64,000 nt of DNA from an uncultured Lachnospiraceae bacterium (lineage in GTDB: Bacteria; Bacillota; Clostridia; Lachnospirales; Lachnospiraceae). Positions 17,160 to 26,166 of the stretch are shown here, in pieces (position 1 is the stretch's first letter; every line of letters starts with the position of its first letter). The stretch spans positions 1-64,000 of the forward strand of contig CALWLY010000007.1 of assembly GCA_944381635.1 (NCBI GenBank), given 5' to 3'. The notes beneath the pieces were generated by a model. That model had not been told where the DNA came from. It saw only the letters and a program-made list of their open reading frames with translations, and ran no database searches. The translations under genes and the position numbers were made by a program.

Positions 17160-18770
17160 ATGAACACCTATACAGTGCTGCTGGTAGACGATGAGGAAGA
17201 AGTAATCCAGGTCATCATGAAAAAAATAAACTGGGAAGGGCTGGGCTTTTCGGTGATTGGCTATGCCAACAATGGCGTGAAAGCGCTGGAGATGGTCGAA
17301 GAATTTCAGCCGGACGTAGTTATGACAGACATCAAAATGCCATATATGGATGGCATGGAATTAGCCACCCGTATCAAGACGGAATTCCCTGTGACCAAAA
17401 TTTTACTGTTTACCGGTTTTGATGAGTTTGAATATGCGAAAGCGGCCGTTCATCTGGAAGTGGAAGAATATATCTTGAAACCGGTCAATGCAGTGGAACT
17501 GACCAACGTATTTACCCAGCTGAAAATAAAACTGGATCAGGAAATAAGCGAAAAGCGGAACGTGGAAATTTTGGAGAAATACTATATGGAATCACTGCCG
17601 GTTCAGCAGTCCAATTTTTATTCCACCTTAATCGAGGGAAGAATCCGGGAAGAGGAACTTCCCAGATATCTTGCGGATTATCAGATTACTTTTTCCGGGC
17701 CGTTTTTCTGCTGTCTCATCATTCACACATCCTCGAACCAGGTGCCGAAAGACATGAATCCATTGCTTTTGTCCACATCGGTACAGAAGCAGGCGGAGGA
17801 ATATCTGGGAGAAAAGTGGAAAGCAAAATTCTTTTCCTATCTGGGAAATACGGTGGTGATTGCCCAGCTTGGAAGTGAAAACCAGGTGACAGAACTGACC
17901 GATGAGTGCAACCGGTTTTGCATATACGCCCGCCGAATTATCGGAGCTGTTGTCACCGTAGGAATCGGACAGGTCTGCGGAAATGTTCTGGAACTGCCGC
18001 TGTCCTACACCACGGCCAGGGAGGCCGTCTCTTACCGTGTCATTTACGGTTCTTCCAGAGCGATCAATATGAAAGAGATTGCACCCAAGGAGATGAGCAC
18101 ACCTGCCACCACAAATGACGCAGAACTGGCCAACCTGTTAAAAATGATTCGACTTGGCACGCCGGAAGATATCGAACAGGCGGCAGCAAGATATTTGAAT
18201 CATATCTCATTGGCCGGAAAATCTCTGCAGCAGTATTATATTGCCATCATGGAGCTGGTAAGCGAACTGTATCGGTTTTCTGTCAGCAACGACGTTTTGG
18301 TAGAAGAGCTTTCGGGAGATATGAGAAATCTTTACAGCAGTCTTCTTGATATGGAGTCGGATGCACTGAAAAAATGGCTTACGGATATCAGTTTTTCTTT
18401 CCGTGAGAAACTGATCAATGCCAGAACAAGGTCCACAAAGTCTTTTGTGCGGAAAGCACAGGAGTATGTGCGGAACAACTTTTCCGATGAAGAACTTTCC
18501 CTTGACAATATCTGCGAAGTTTTAGGCGTGTCAAACTCCTATTTTTCTTCTATCTTTAAGAGAGAAACAGGGAACTCATTTATTGGCTATCTGACGGATT
18601 ACCGCATGGATGAGGCGTCGCGGCTGCTGATAGAGACAAATGAAAAAAGTTATATCATAGCAAAAAAAGTGGGGTATACAGATCCGAATTATTTCAGCTA
18701 TGTGTTTAAGAGAAAATTCGGTGTGTCCCCATCCAAGTACAGGGCGGAGCACACAGACAGTGAGAAATAA
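17160..18770 (+). CDS. YesN-type response regulator with AraC DNA-binding domain
   Basis: This is a 536-residue cytoplasmic response regulator. The receiver domain (about 1-125) contains the acidic pair in LVDDEEE, the phospho-acceptor D57 (MTDIKMPYMDG) and the switch Lys in EYILKPVNA. A central region of about 280 residues without known motifs follows. The C-terminal AraC/XylS domain has two HTHs: LDNICEVLGVSNSYFSSIFK and IAKKVGYTDPNYFSYVFKRK. RBS AGAGGA lies close upstream. The kinase gene overlaps its end. Lying right after mglBAC, it most likely activates mgl in response to sugar detected by the neighbouring binding proteins. Confidence 0.93.
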   Translation: MNTYTVLLVDDEEEVIQVIMKKINWEGLGFSVIGYANNGVKALEMVEEFQPDVVMTDIKMPYMDGMELATRIKTEFPVTKILLFTGFDEFEYAKAAVHLEVEEYILKPVNAVELTNVFTQLKIKLDQEISEKRNVEILEKYYMESLPVQQSNFYSTLIEGRIREEELPRYLADYQITFSGPFFCCLIIHTSSNQVPKDMNPLLLSTSVQKQAEEYLGEKWKAKFFSYLGNTVVIAQLGSENQVTELTDECNRFCIYARRIIGAVVTVGIGQVCGNVLELPLSYTTAREAVSYRVIYGSSRAINMKEIAPKEMSTPATTNDAELANLLKMIRLGTPEDIEQAAARYLNHISLAGKSLQQYYIAIMELVSELYRFSVSNDVLVEELSGDMRNLYSSLLDMESDALKKWLTDISFSFREKLINARTRSTKSFVRKAQEYVRNNFSDEELSLDNICEVLGVSNSYFSSIFKRETGNSFIGYLTDYRMDEASRLLIETNEKSYIIAKKVGYTDPNYFSYVFKRKFGVSPSKYRAEHTDSEK

Positions 18771-20634
18771 GTATTTTGGACATCTGAAAAAATTAAAACC
18801 AAGAGGAATACAGTCCACGATCATGATTGCGTTTTCGGTGATATCGGTGTCTATCATGCTGATTTTGGGGATTGTAATGTATGTGAGATTTTCCAATTCA
18901 GCCAGGCAGGATACCATACAGAGCACCCAGAAGCTGATGGAGCAGACGGGGGAATATCTGGAAGACTACCTGATCAGTATGCGTCAGATATCCGATGCAG
19001 TCTATTACAACGTGATCAAAAATGATTTTTTTGAAGGGCAAGAGGACATCCAAAGAGGGATGAATCTTTTATATGAGGCCAACAGCGACAATCTGCGAAG
19101 CATTGCCATATATAACAACCATGGCAGCCTTGTGGCGGCGGAGCCTGTGGCTTCTCAGAAGGAAGATCCTGATGTGACAAAACAGGAATGGTATGTACAG
19201 GCCATGGCGGAGATGGAAAATATGCATTTTTCCACACCGCACATCGAGAATCTGTTTGACGATGGAACTTCCCGCTATTATTGGGTAATTTCTTTAAGCC
19301 GGGTTGTGGAACTTACGGATAACGGAGATTCTCATCTGGGGGTATTGCTTGTAGACATGGACTATTCCAGCATCTCCAGACTGATGAATCAGATCAACGA
19401 ACTGAACAATGGGCAGTATTTTTTCCTTTGTGACAGCAATGGAGAAATCATTTATCATCCCCGTCAGATGCAGATCAGCGACGGTATCTACAAAGAAAAC
19501 AATGAAACAGTCGCGCAATATAAAGAGGGGATTTATGAGGAAAGATTTGAAGGAGAACGCCGAAAAGTAATTGTCAACTCTATCAGTTATACAGGATGGA
19601 AACTGGTGGGAGTGATTCCCTATTCCACATTTACAAGCGGCATGGCAGATATCCAGTATTTCATTGTTATGATCATGCTGCTTATGGGTATGATGCTGGT
19701 GATCATCAACCGGGTTGTCTCGGACCGCATATCCAGCCCGATCCGGAAACTGAATCATTCGGTTATGGAGTATGAGGCGGGGAAAAAACCGGAAATTTAT
19801 ATCGGCGGATCTCTGGAGATCAGACATTTGGGCTGGTCTATACAAAATTCTTATGAACAGATTGACAGTCTGATGAAAACCATTGTCCAGAAGCAGAACG
19901 AGCGAAGAAAAAATGAAATCGACGCACTGCAAAGCCAGATCAATCCCCACTTTCTCTACAATGCGCTGGATTCCATCACCTGGATGATTGAGGGAGGGCG
20001 CAATGACGATGCTGCGTTTATGATTTCCCAGCTGGCAAAGCTCTTCCGCATCAGTCTTTCCAAAGGAAATACTATCATTACCGTAAAAGACGAGCTGCAG
20101 CATGCCAAAAGCTATATGAATATACAGAAGGTGCGCTACAAAAATGCATTTGCCGTTACTTTTGATATTGATCCGGAGATTGAAACTTACTGTGCGGTAA
20201 AACTGACGCTGCAGCCTATTCTTGAGAACGCTATCAATTATGGGGTCAGCAGTATGGATGACTGCGGAGAGATCAGCGTCAGCGGAAAGATGGAGGACGG
20301 AAAGATCATTTTAGCGGTTGCGGATAACGGAATCGGAATGTCGGAGGAAGAAGTCCGGTTTGTGCTGACCGACAGCAACCGGATCCATAAACATGGTTCA
20401 GGGGTGGGGCTTGTAAATGTAAACAGCCGCATTCAGCTTCTTTTTGGAAAAGAATACGGACTTTTGGTGGAGAGTGAGCCGGATGAGGGAACCAGAGTTT
20501 CGATTTGCATTCCGGCAATTCCCTACACGGAGGAAAACAGAAAAACTCTGGAAAAGGGATACATATTTGATGAGGAAGAGGTAAAACCCCTGTATGCGGA
20601 TGCTATGGAAAGGGTAAAGAAGAATGAAGAATGA
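18760..20634 (+). CDS. YesM/LytS-like sensor histidine kinase
   Basis: This is a membrane sensor kinase, 624 residues from GTG 18760. That start overlaps the regulator gene by 11 bp and has GGCGGAG about 11 nt upstream; an in-frame ATG at 18700 lies deep inside the regulator gene and is less likely. TM1 is near residues 20-45, followed by an extracellular sensing domain of about 260 residues. TM2 is FIVMIMLLMGMMLVIIN, then HAMP and the His_kinase motif QSQINPHFLYN with phospho-acceptor H397. The ATPase domain has the N box LENAINYGV, and DNGIGM and GSGVGLVNVN for the G boxes. Two binding-protein genes follow and may act as ligand-binding partners. Confidence 0.93.
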   Translation: MRNKYFGHLKKLKPRGIQSTIMIAFSVISVSIMLILGIVMYVRFSNSARQDTIQSTQKLMEQTGEYLEDYLISMRQISDAVYYNVIKNDFFEGQEDIQRGMNLLYEANSDNLRSIAIYNNHGSLVAAEPVASQKEDPDVTKQEWYVQAMAEMENMHFSTPHIENLFDDGTSRYYWVISLSRVVELTDNGDSHLGVLLVDMDYSSISRLMNQINELNNGQYFFLCDSNGEIIYHPRQMQISDGIYKENNETVAQYKEGIYEERFEGERRKVIVNSISYTGWKLVGVIPYSTFTSGMADIQYFIVMIMLLMGMMLVIINRVVSDRISSPIRKLNHSVMEYEAGKKPEIYIGGSLEIRHLGWSIQNSYEQIDSLMKTIVQKQNERRKNEIDALQSQINPHFLYNALDSITWMIEGGRNDDAAFMISQLAKLFRISLSKGNTIITVKDELQHAKSYMNIQKVRYKNAFAVTFDIDPEIETYCAVKLTLQPILENAINYGVSSMDDCGEISVSGKMEDGKIILAVADNGIGMSEEEVRFVLTDSNRIHKHGSGVGLVNVNSRIQLLFGKEYGLLVESEPDEGTRVSICIPAIPYTEENRKTLEKGYIFDEEEVKPLYADAMERVKKNEE

Positions 20635-21598
20635 CAAAAGAATATTTATCCTGACAGAGGCGGTTCTTGGCATACTTGTTATTATACTGGCTTTCCTTAT
20701 GTTCCGTGAAAAGAACGGACAGGACGAGCAAAAAATTTCCGTGATTGTTCAGAATTCCGAGGACAGCCAATGGCACGCTTTTAAATACGGTCTTGCCATG
20801 GCGGCGGAAGATCACGAAATTGAGTTGTATATTGTGAGCACCGGAGAAATGCTGACAGCAAGTCAGGAGAAGGCTCTGATGGAAGACGAAATTGCTTATG
20901 GAGCGGATGCCATAATCGTTCAGCCTGCGCCGGGAGAAGAGACAGAACAGATGTTAAAGGAAATGCAGAATAAAGTTCCGATCATGCTTGTGGAATCGGC
21001 ATCTTTGCAAAACGGCGAAGAGTCGGAAATTCCTCTCACAGCGCCGGATTATTATGCTATGGGAAAAGCGCTGGCAGAGGAAATGGTGAAAGATTACGGC
21101 AAAAATCTTAAGGGAAAATCGGTGCTGATTCTCTCACAGGCCGGAGAGTCGGAGGCTGCAGAGCAGGGGGAGAAGGGAATTATGGAAGTTTTGGGCAATA
21201 CCGGGGTTCAGATCAGCCGGTCTGTCTGGGATTCCTCTGAAATTTCAAAAGAAGATTTTATGAAGAGACAGCCGAAGGCAGATCTGGTGGTTGCCCTTGA
21301 CGATACCACTCTGACAGCGGCCGGCGAATATTCAGCGGTAAACAGCCTGCACGGAGCCGTAGTGTATGGCGTGGGTAAGTCTACGGAGGCGGTTTACTAT
21401 CTGGATACGCGTGCGGTGGAATGTCTGGTGGTGCCGGATGAATTCAATGTAGGGTATCAAAGCCTGACAGAGACAGCGGAAAGTCTGAAACATTCTTTTT
21501 ATGAGATGCGGGATCGAAATGTAGAATACACGGTGATTCGGAGAGAAACGCTGTTTTCGAAACAAAATCAGGAAATCCTTTTTACAATGAGTCAGTAA
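20624..21598 (+). CDS. Membrane-anchored sugar-binding protein, probable sensor partner of the kinase
   Basis: This is a 324-residue type I periplasmic-binding-fold protein. It has one N-terminal TM anchor (residues about 8-25, LTEAVLGILVIILAFLMF) and no lipobox, so it stays attached to the outer face of the membrane. The fold shows SVIVQNSEDSQWHAFKYG, YGADAIIVQPAPGEE and the second-lobe GKSVLILSQAGE. The start overlaps the kinase stop by 11 bp, so the two are translationally coupled. No transporter follows. By analogy with the XylFII-LytS-YesN system, where a binding protein docks on the kinase ectodomain, I infer a co-sensor role rather than import. Confidence 0.85.
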   Translation: MKNDKRIFILTEAVLGILVIILAFLMFREKNGQDEQKISVIVQNSEDSQWHAFKYGLAMAAEDHEIELYIVSTGEMLTASQEKALMEDEIAYGADAIIVQPAPGEETEQMLKEMQNKVPIMLVESASLQNGEESEIPLTAPDYYAMGKALAEEMVKDYGKNLKGKSVLILSQAGESEAAEQGEKGIMEVLGNTGVQISRSVWDSSEISKEDFMKRQPKADLVVALDDTTLTAAGEYSAVNSLHGAVVYGVGKSTEAVYYLDTRAVECLVVPDEFNVGYQSLTETAESLKHSFYEMRDRNVEYTVIRRETLFSKQNQEILFTMSQ

Positions 21599-21620
21599 AG
21601 AACAGTGGGTGGAGATTACG

Positions 21621-22667
21621 ATGAGGGTAAAAAAATTTTTGATGACAGGTATCATTTTGGGTCTGGGCGTACAGTCTTTGAGCGGCTGCGCAGACAGACG
21701 GGGCACGATTCCCGACAAGGTTCATGTGGGAGTGGCGTGCTACAATCAGAGTGATATGTTTATCAGCGAATTGCTTACCTGTTTAAGAGAAGAATTTGAC
21801 CAGCGGGGAGCGGCGGTGACGATCCGGGATGCGGCCGGTTCCCAGAGGATCCAGAACGACCAGGTGAAGGAGCTGATTGATTCCAACTGTAATGTTCTTT
21901 GTGTGAATGTGGTGGACAGGGCGGACCCGTCGGAAATTATAGACCTGGCCAGAGAGAATAATGTGCCCATCATATTTTTTAACAGGGAACCGGTTGCTGA
22001 GGACCTGATGCAGTGGGAAGGGCTTTATTATGTAGGTGCGGATGCAGAACAGTCGGGAACTATGCAGGGAGAATTGGCGGCGGATGCCATAAAGTCAAAC
22101 AGCCGGATAGACCGGAACAAAGACGGCAAGATTCAATATGTGGTGCTTGAGGGAGAACCGGGGCACCAGGATGCCATTATCCGCACAGAAAATGCGGTAA
22201 ACGCCCTGCGCAGCAGCGGCATTGAACTGGAAAAGCTAAGCTACGGCATCGCAAACTGGAACAGGGCCCAGGCGCAGAATCGGATGCAGCAGATGATCAG
22301 CAAATACCACAATCAGATAGAGCTTGTCCTGGCTAATAATGATGCCATGGCTCTTGGCGCTATTGATGCCTATGAGAAATTAAATTACACAGAGGCTGCC
22401 TGGCCTGTATTTTTCGGAATCGACGGAACGGATGAGGGACTGCAGGCAATTATGGATTCCAGGCTTGCCGGAACCGTCTATAATGATAAAGAAGGACAGG
22501 CGGAAGCTATAGCCGAGCTGGCGTTTTCCGTTGTCATGGAAGACATGGATGATGAAAATCAGGCGGAAAATGAAAAATATATTTATCTGCCTTACGAAAA
22601 AGTCACAAGTGAGAACGCCGAAGACTTCCTGAATCAGGAAAAGACAGAAGAATCTGTTTCGGAGTAA
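21621..22667 (+). CDS. MglB-like sugar-binding lipoprotein, probable co-sensor
   Basis: From ATG 21621 (RBS GGTGGAG, 6 nt away) this is a lipoprotein of 348 residues with lipobox LSGC near residue 24. The body is a galactose/glucose-binding-protein fold. It contains a calcium-loop-like DRNKDGKIQYV, closer to the classical DxNxDGxIQ pattern than the MglB at 12212 is. It also has FFNREPV, GHQDAIIRTENA and LANNDAMALGAIDAY, typical ligand-loop regions. It ends the kinase operon. Two MglB-type proteins in one locus, one with the importer and one with the kinase, suggest a split between transport and sensing. Confidence 0.87.
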   Translation: MRVKKFLMTGIILGLGVQSLSGCADRRGTIPDKVHVGVACYNQSDMFISELLTCLREEFDQRGAAVTIRDAAGSQRIQNDQVKELIDSNCNVLCVNVVDRADPSEIIDLARENNVPIIFFNREPVAEDLMQWEGLYYVGADAEQSGTMQGELAADAIKSNSRIDRNKDGKIQYVVLEGEPGHQDAIIRTENAVNALRSSGIELEKLSYGIANWNRAQAQNRMQQMISKYHNQIELVLANNDAMALGAIDAYEKLNYTEAAWPVFFGIDGTDEGLQAIMDSRLAGTVYNDKEGQAEAIAELAFSVVMEDMDDENQAENEKYIYLPYEKVTSENAEDFLNQEKTEESVSE

Positions 22668-22682
22668 GGAAAGGAAAATAAA

Positions 22683-22830
22683 TTTTTTTGCCCCATAAGA
22701 AGTGCGCTTTGGCGCACACTTGCGCCGAGCGCGATTGCCGTCAGGCAATAACCACCTTTCGTGCGAGTGCGCATCCATAGCGGAGCGGTTTTTTATGCTG
22801 CAAGAAAGAAATTTTCTTGCAGCATAAAAA
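22683..22830 (-). repeat. Terminator-associated structured repeat, copy B (inverted)
   Basis: On the minus strand it runs from a perfect T6...A6 hairpin (22830-22789, stem ATGCTGCAAGAAA) through the core CGCTCCGCTATGGATGCG and CACTCG, a TTGCC-TGAC-GGCAA hairpin, CGCGCTCGGCG, and ends in AGTGTGCGC-CAAA-GCGCACT (22720-22701). The core is closest to copy A. Its first T-tract is the U-tail of the terminator at 22829-22870 read leftward. Confidence 0.72.
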
Positions 22831-22870
22831 AAGAGATACCGGCGTTTGGGAGGTGCCGATATCTCTTTTT
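22829..22870. terminator. Bidirectional terminator
   Basis: AAAGAGATACCGGCG and TGCCGATATCTCTTT pair around TTTGGGAGG, with an A-run before and T-run after. It can end rightward transcription from the kinase operon and leftward RNA from the 23263 start. Confidence 0.85.
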
Positions 22871-23263
22871 ATTTACCATAGAAAATAGATTTTTTATTGC
22901 ATCAAAACAAGATTTACTCTTGTCAATCGCGGCAATAAAAAGTTCCTCTTGGATATTTTTATTACCGGGTCCGGGCAGCTTTGAAATTGTGGAGAGTAGG
23001 AGAAGTAAGCAGCTCCGGACAATGATTGAGGGTGAATTACAACACCGCAGGCTGCGGCAAAAATAGGGGGTGTAAGCAGGCAGCACTGCGTATTGTGAAA
23101 AGCCAGCAGCAGGGGATGAGGAGTCCCATACGTTGCTGACAAGGAGCCTGTATAGAAGATATGCTGTTCCGCACTGTTTCGAAAGCATAGAAAACTCTTA
23201 TCACGAGTATGAAACAGAATACAGGATTGGCAGCGGAACAGATATATAATTCCTACCTGGCAT
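22829..23263 (-). ncRNA. Candidate structured noncoding RNA under Rrf2 control
   Basis: A strong minus-strand promoter (23298-23270) and a terminator (22870-22829) bracket about 435 bp with no convincing ORF or RBS. Near the 5' end, CTGTTCCGC pairs with GCGGAACAG and CTGTTTC with GAAACAG inside it. CCTGTAT (inside the first stem) can pair with ATACAGG beyond it, which would form a pseudoknot. Later stems are GTCAGCA/TGCTGGC and CCGCA-GCC-TGCGG. I do not recognise 6S, RNase P, tmRNA, SRP or a riboswitch. An Rrf2-like operator overlaps the -35 box. Confidence 0.4.
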
Positions 23264-23269
23264 ATGGGA

Positions 23270-23298
23270 ATGATAACAGACAAATCCTATTATGTCAA
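23270..23298 (-). promoter_or_regulatory. Leftward promoter downstream of rrf2
   Basis: On the minus strand: TTGACA (23298-23293), a 17-bp spacer, TATCAT (23275-23270). It points away from rrf2 into the region without genes. Confidence 0.65.
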
Positions 23299-23302
23299 TA
23301 GG
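23286..23302. promoter_or_regulatory. Candidate Rrf2 operator at the leftward promoter
   Basis: CCTATTATGTCAATAGG, a CCTATT...AATAGG palindrome that covers the -35 box at 23293-23298. It differs from the site at 23819-23834 by about one indel and one or two bases. Confidence 0.5.
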
Positions 23303-23347
23303 AAAATGAAAATATACTGATAAAAACGGTCTTCTTTTGCTTCAACT

Positions 23348-23767
23348 TCAGTCGGCGGCAATTTTCTGTTTTAATAAATCTTCCAGAGTCACACTTTCCA
23401 GATATTCATCAATCATGGTATCCAGATGTTTCCAGATAGGAAGTGTCAGACAGGAATCCGCTTTTTCACAGATACTCTGTCCGCATTCAATGCAGGATAC
23501 CGGGGAGAGACTGCCTTCCGTCAGTTTCAGGATAGAGCCTATCGTGTAGGAAGAAGCCGGGCGGCTCAAACAATATCCGCCTTCTTTGCCGCGCATGCTT
23601 CTTACGTAAGAGGCTTTTGTCAAAGTGGAGACAATACTCTCCAGATATTTCATGGAAATATTCTGTCGCTCTGCGATGGATTTTAAAGAAATGTAGCCTT
23701 CGTTTTCATATCTGGCCAGTTCCAGCATAACGCGCAGGGCGTAACGGCCTTTTGTTGAGACGATCAT
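23348..23767 (-). CDS. Rrf2-family transcriptional regulator
   Basis: This is a 139-residue winged-helix regulator of the Rrf2 family (IscR, NsrR, CymR). The HTH lies near residues 25-50 (SLKSIAERQNISMKYLESIV) with the typical wing RGKEGGYCLSRP. Cysteines C92, C95, C100 and C106 follow the usual place for an Fe-S cluster loop (IscR uses three cysteines here), so iron-sulfur or redox sensing is plausible; CymR-type cysteine control is the alternative. It stands alone, transcribed leftward, divergent from the MFS gene. Palindromes at 23819 (its own upstream) and 23286 are candidate binding sites. Confidence 0.92.
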   Translation of the reverse strand: MIVSTKGRYALRVMLELARYENEGYISLKSIAERQNISMKYLESIVSTLTKASYVRSMRGKEGGYCLSRPASSYTIGSILKLTEGSLSPVSCIECGQSICEKADSCLTLPIWKHLDTMIDEYLESVTLEDLLKQKIAAD

Positions 23768-23818
23768 AATAGCAATTCTCCTTTATAACAATACTCTTTT
23801 TGCGAAAGATTCTTTTTC

Positions 23819-23834
23819 CCTATTATGCCATAGG
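23819..23834. promoter_or_regulatory. Candidate Rrf2 autoregulatory site
   Basis: CCTATTATGCCATAGG, a CCTAT...ATAGG palindrome about 52 bp upstream of the rrf2 start, nearly identical to 23286-23302. Confidence 0.5.
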
Positions 23835-24001
23835 AAATGAGCTTCTGCAACGTTCTGTTAAAGAGTGTGGGAAAGATGATAAAGTGAGCGGGAAAGAAAG
23901 GCGATAAAGAGAAGGGGCAGCGATCCTGTGTTTGCTATAGGAATCCTGCGGAGAATGGGGTATAATAAAAAAAAATTTCCGAAGGAGAGGAGAAAGAAGA
24001 T

Positions 24002-25279
24002 TTGAAACTGAATTACAAAAGAACTTTTTTTATTGGACTTGCCTTTTTATCTATAAGCGCGTTTTGGCAGATGTACGATAATCTGATCCCGTTGATTCTC
24101 CAGAATACGTTTCATTTAAATGAAACACTGACAGGGGGCATTATGGCTATGGACAATGTGCTGGCTGTGTTTTTGCTGCCTTTATTCGGCGCATTTTCCG
24201 ATAAAGTGGACACCAGGATCGGAAAGCGGACGCCTTTTATTGTTCTGGGAACAATTCTGGCGGTTTGCCTGCTGATGGTACTTCCTTTTGCAGACCGGAC
24301 CGAGAATTTGGTGCTGTTTGTGGCAGCTTTAGGAGCACTGCTTTTGTCTATGGGATTGTATCGCTCCCCTGCGGTTGCACTTATGCCGGATTTAACACCC
24401 AAGCCTCTTCGCTCCAAAGCCAACGCAGTCATCAATTTGATGGGTGCTGTGGGAGGAATCTATTCCCTGATTCTGATCAGCCTTCTGGTGGGAGAGGGCG
24501 ACAGGCCGGATTACACCCCTGTCTTTGCGGGGGTAGCTATTTTGATGGCAGCGGCTGTGATTCTTCTCGTACTTACGGTGCGGGAGAAAAAAATTTCCGC
24601 TCAGATGGAGAAAGAATTTGAGGAAGAGGAAAAAGAACTTCATGTGGGGAAGGATGGAAAGCTTCCCGGTGAGATGAAAAAGAGCCTTGCTTTCATTCTG
24701 GTATCTATCTTCTTATGGTTTACCGCCTATAACGCAGTAACTACCGCTTTTTCACGCTATGCCACTACCGTGTGGCAGATGGAGGGCGGCGGTTTTGCAA
24801 ACTGTCTGATGGTGGCTACGGCCGGAGCCATTGTAAGCTACATTCCCATCGGTATGATCGCTGCCTGGATAGGTAGGAAGAAAACCATTCTTCTGGGGCT
24901 TTTGATGATGCTTATCAGTTATTTCTGTGCGGCGGTATTTTTTACGCAGTATCATCCGGTGATCAACGTATTTTTTGTGCTGATCGGTTTTGGATGGGCC
25001 TCTGTAAGTGTGAATTCCCTTCCTATGGTCGTGGAAATGTGTAAAGGAAGCGATGTGGGAAAATATACCGGTCTGTATTATACGTTTTCCATGTCTGCTC
25101 AGATTTTTACCCCGATTTTTTCCGGTTTTCTTCTTCAGTATGTGTCTTACCGCACCCTGTTTCCCTACGCCTGCGTGTTTACCGTCCTGGCGATGATAAC
25201 CATGACACAGGTAAAACACGGAGACAGCCGTCCGGAGAAAAAGGCAGCAGTACTTGAAAATTTTGACGTGGAAGATTAA
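24002..25279 (+). CDS. MFS transporter, SLC45/sucrose-carrier-like
   Basis: This 425-residue inner-membrane carrier has 12 predicted TM helices. The A-loop motif DKVDTRIGKRTPFIVLGT between TM2 and TM3 is characteristic of the GPH/SLC45-like sugar carriers, as is the Pro-rich YRSPAVALMPDL. The central loop (EKEFEEEEKELH) is charged and cytoplasmic. The start is TTG 24002 with RBS GGAGAGGAG 9 nt upstream; no other start fits. A TATAAT at 23961-23966 probably drives it. GDPD and greA follow closely, but the substrate is not evident. Confidence 0.85.
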   Translation: MKLNYKRTFFIGLAFLSISAFWQMYDNLIPLILQNTFHLNETLTGGIMAMDNVLAVFLLPLFGAFSDKVDTRIGKRTPFIVLGTILAVCLLMVLPFADRTENLVLFVAALGALLLSMGLYRSPAVALMPDLTPKPLRSKANAVINLMGAVGGIYSLILISLLVGEGDRPDYTPVFAGVAILMAAAVILLVLTVREKKISAQMEKEFEEEEKELHVGKDGKLPGEMKKSLAFILVSIFLWFTAYNAVTTAFSRYATTVWQMEGGGFANCLMVATAGAIVSYIPIGMIAAWIGRKKTILLGLLMMLISYFCAAVFFTQYHPVINVFFVLIGFGWASVSVNSLPMVVEMCKGSDVGKYTGLYYTFSMSAQIFTPIFSGFLLQYVSYRTLFPYACVFTVLAMITMTQVKHGDSRPEKKAAVLENFDVED

Positions 25280-25299
25280 GACAGCAAAGGAGAACAAAA

Positions 25300-26145
25300 A
25301 TGAACAGGATTTTAAAAACAGGTCTGATAACCACAGGAGCATGGCTTCTGGCAGTAATGCCCAGAATGCTCGGACGCCCGGAGAGGATGCCCGGCGTTTA
25401 TTATGCTCACAGAGGGCTTCATCGAAACGGCACGGATGCGCCGGAAAACACCATGCCTGCCTTTAAGCTGGCGGTGGAGGCCGGTTATGGAATAGAACTT
25501 GACGTGCAGCTGACAAAGGACGGACAGGTGGTGGTAGTCCATGACTTTGATTTGAAGCGTGCCTGCGGAATCGAGAAAAATGTGGATGATTTCACCTACG
25601 AAGAACTCTGTTCCATGCCTGTGTTCGGTTCCAGAGAGATGATCCCGCTTCTGACGGATGTGCTGAAGCTGGTAGATGGAAAGGTACCGCTGATCATAGA
25701 AATTAAATATAAGGGAAAAGCGGACATTCTTTGCGGCAGAGTAGATGCCATTTTGTCACAGTATAAAGGGCGCTACTGCATTGAATCTTTTCATCCCCAG
25801 GTGCTTTTATGGTATCGAAAAAACAGGCCGGAGATATGCAGAGGGCAGCTTTCCATGAATTATCACAGAGATGGCAGCCGGAAGGCTATCTGGTATTATA
25901 TCCCCCGTCATCTTCTGTGCAATTTCCTGACTGCACCGGACTTTATCGCCTATGACTGCAAGGCAAAAAGGGCAGTGTCCAAAAACATCTGCCGTCTGCT
26001 GTTTGGCTGTCCGTCCGTGGCGTGGACCGTGAAGAGCCGGGAAGAGTTGGAGGCTTGCCGCATTTACTATGATTATTTTATTTTTGAAGGCTTCCTGCCG
26101 AAACAGGCGGAAAAACAGAATCAAAGAAGGACAGAAGCAGAATAA
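25300..26145 (+). CDS. Glycerophosphodiester phosphodiesterase (GDPD family)
   Basis: This hydrolyses glycerophosphodiesters to glycerol-3-phosphate and an alcohol. The 281-residue protein has a short N-terminal hydrophobic stretch (LITTGAWLLAVM) that could anchor it, then the TIM-barrel signature: AHRG with PENTMPAF, IELDVQLTKDGQVVVVHD (Glu, Asp and His metal and catalytic residues), and IIEIKYK. The family usually ends with W/F-rich strands; here AWTVKSREEL and YDYFIFEGFLP. It starts 20 bp after the MFS gene with AAAGGAG, so the two probably form an operon. Confidence 0.9.
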   Translation: MNRILKTGLITTGAWLLAVMPRMLGRPERMPGVYYAHRGLHRNGTDAPENTMPAFKLAVEAGYGIELDVQLTKDGQVVVVHDFDLKRACGIEKNVDDFTYEELCSMPVFGSREMIPLLTDVLKLVDGKVPLIIEIKYKGKADILCGRVDAILSQYKGRYCIESFHPQVLLWYRKNRPEICRGQLSMNYHRDGSRKAIWYYIPRHLLCNFLTAPDFIAYDCKAKRAVSKNICRLLFGCPSVAWTVKSREELEACRIYYDYFIFEGFLPKQAEKQNQRRTEAE

Positions 26146-26166
26146 GAAAGAAAAGAGGAGACGATC

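Noticed and set aside
22793..23188. 131-codon minus-strand open frame as a protein gene
   Set aside because: It runs through the terminator at 22829-22870 into repeat copy B, lacks an RBS and resembles no family.
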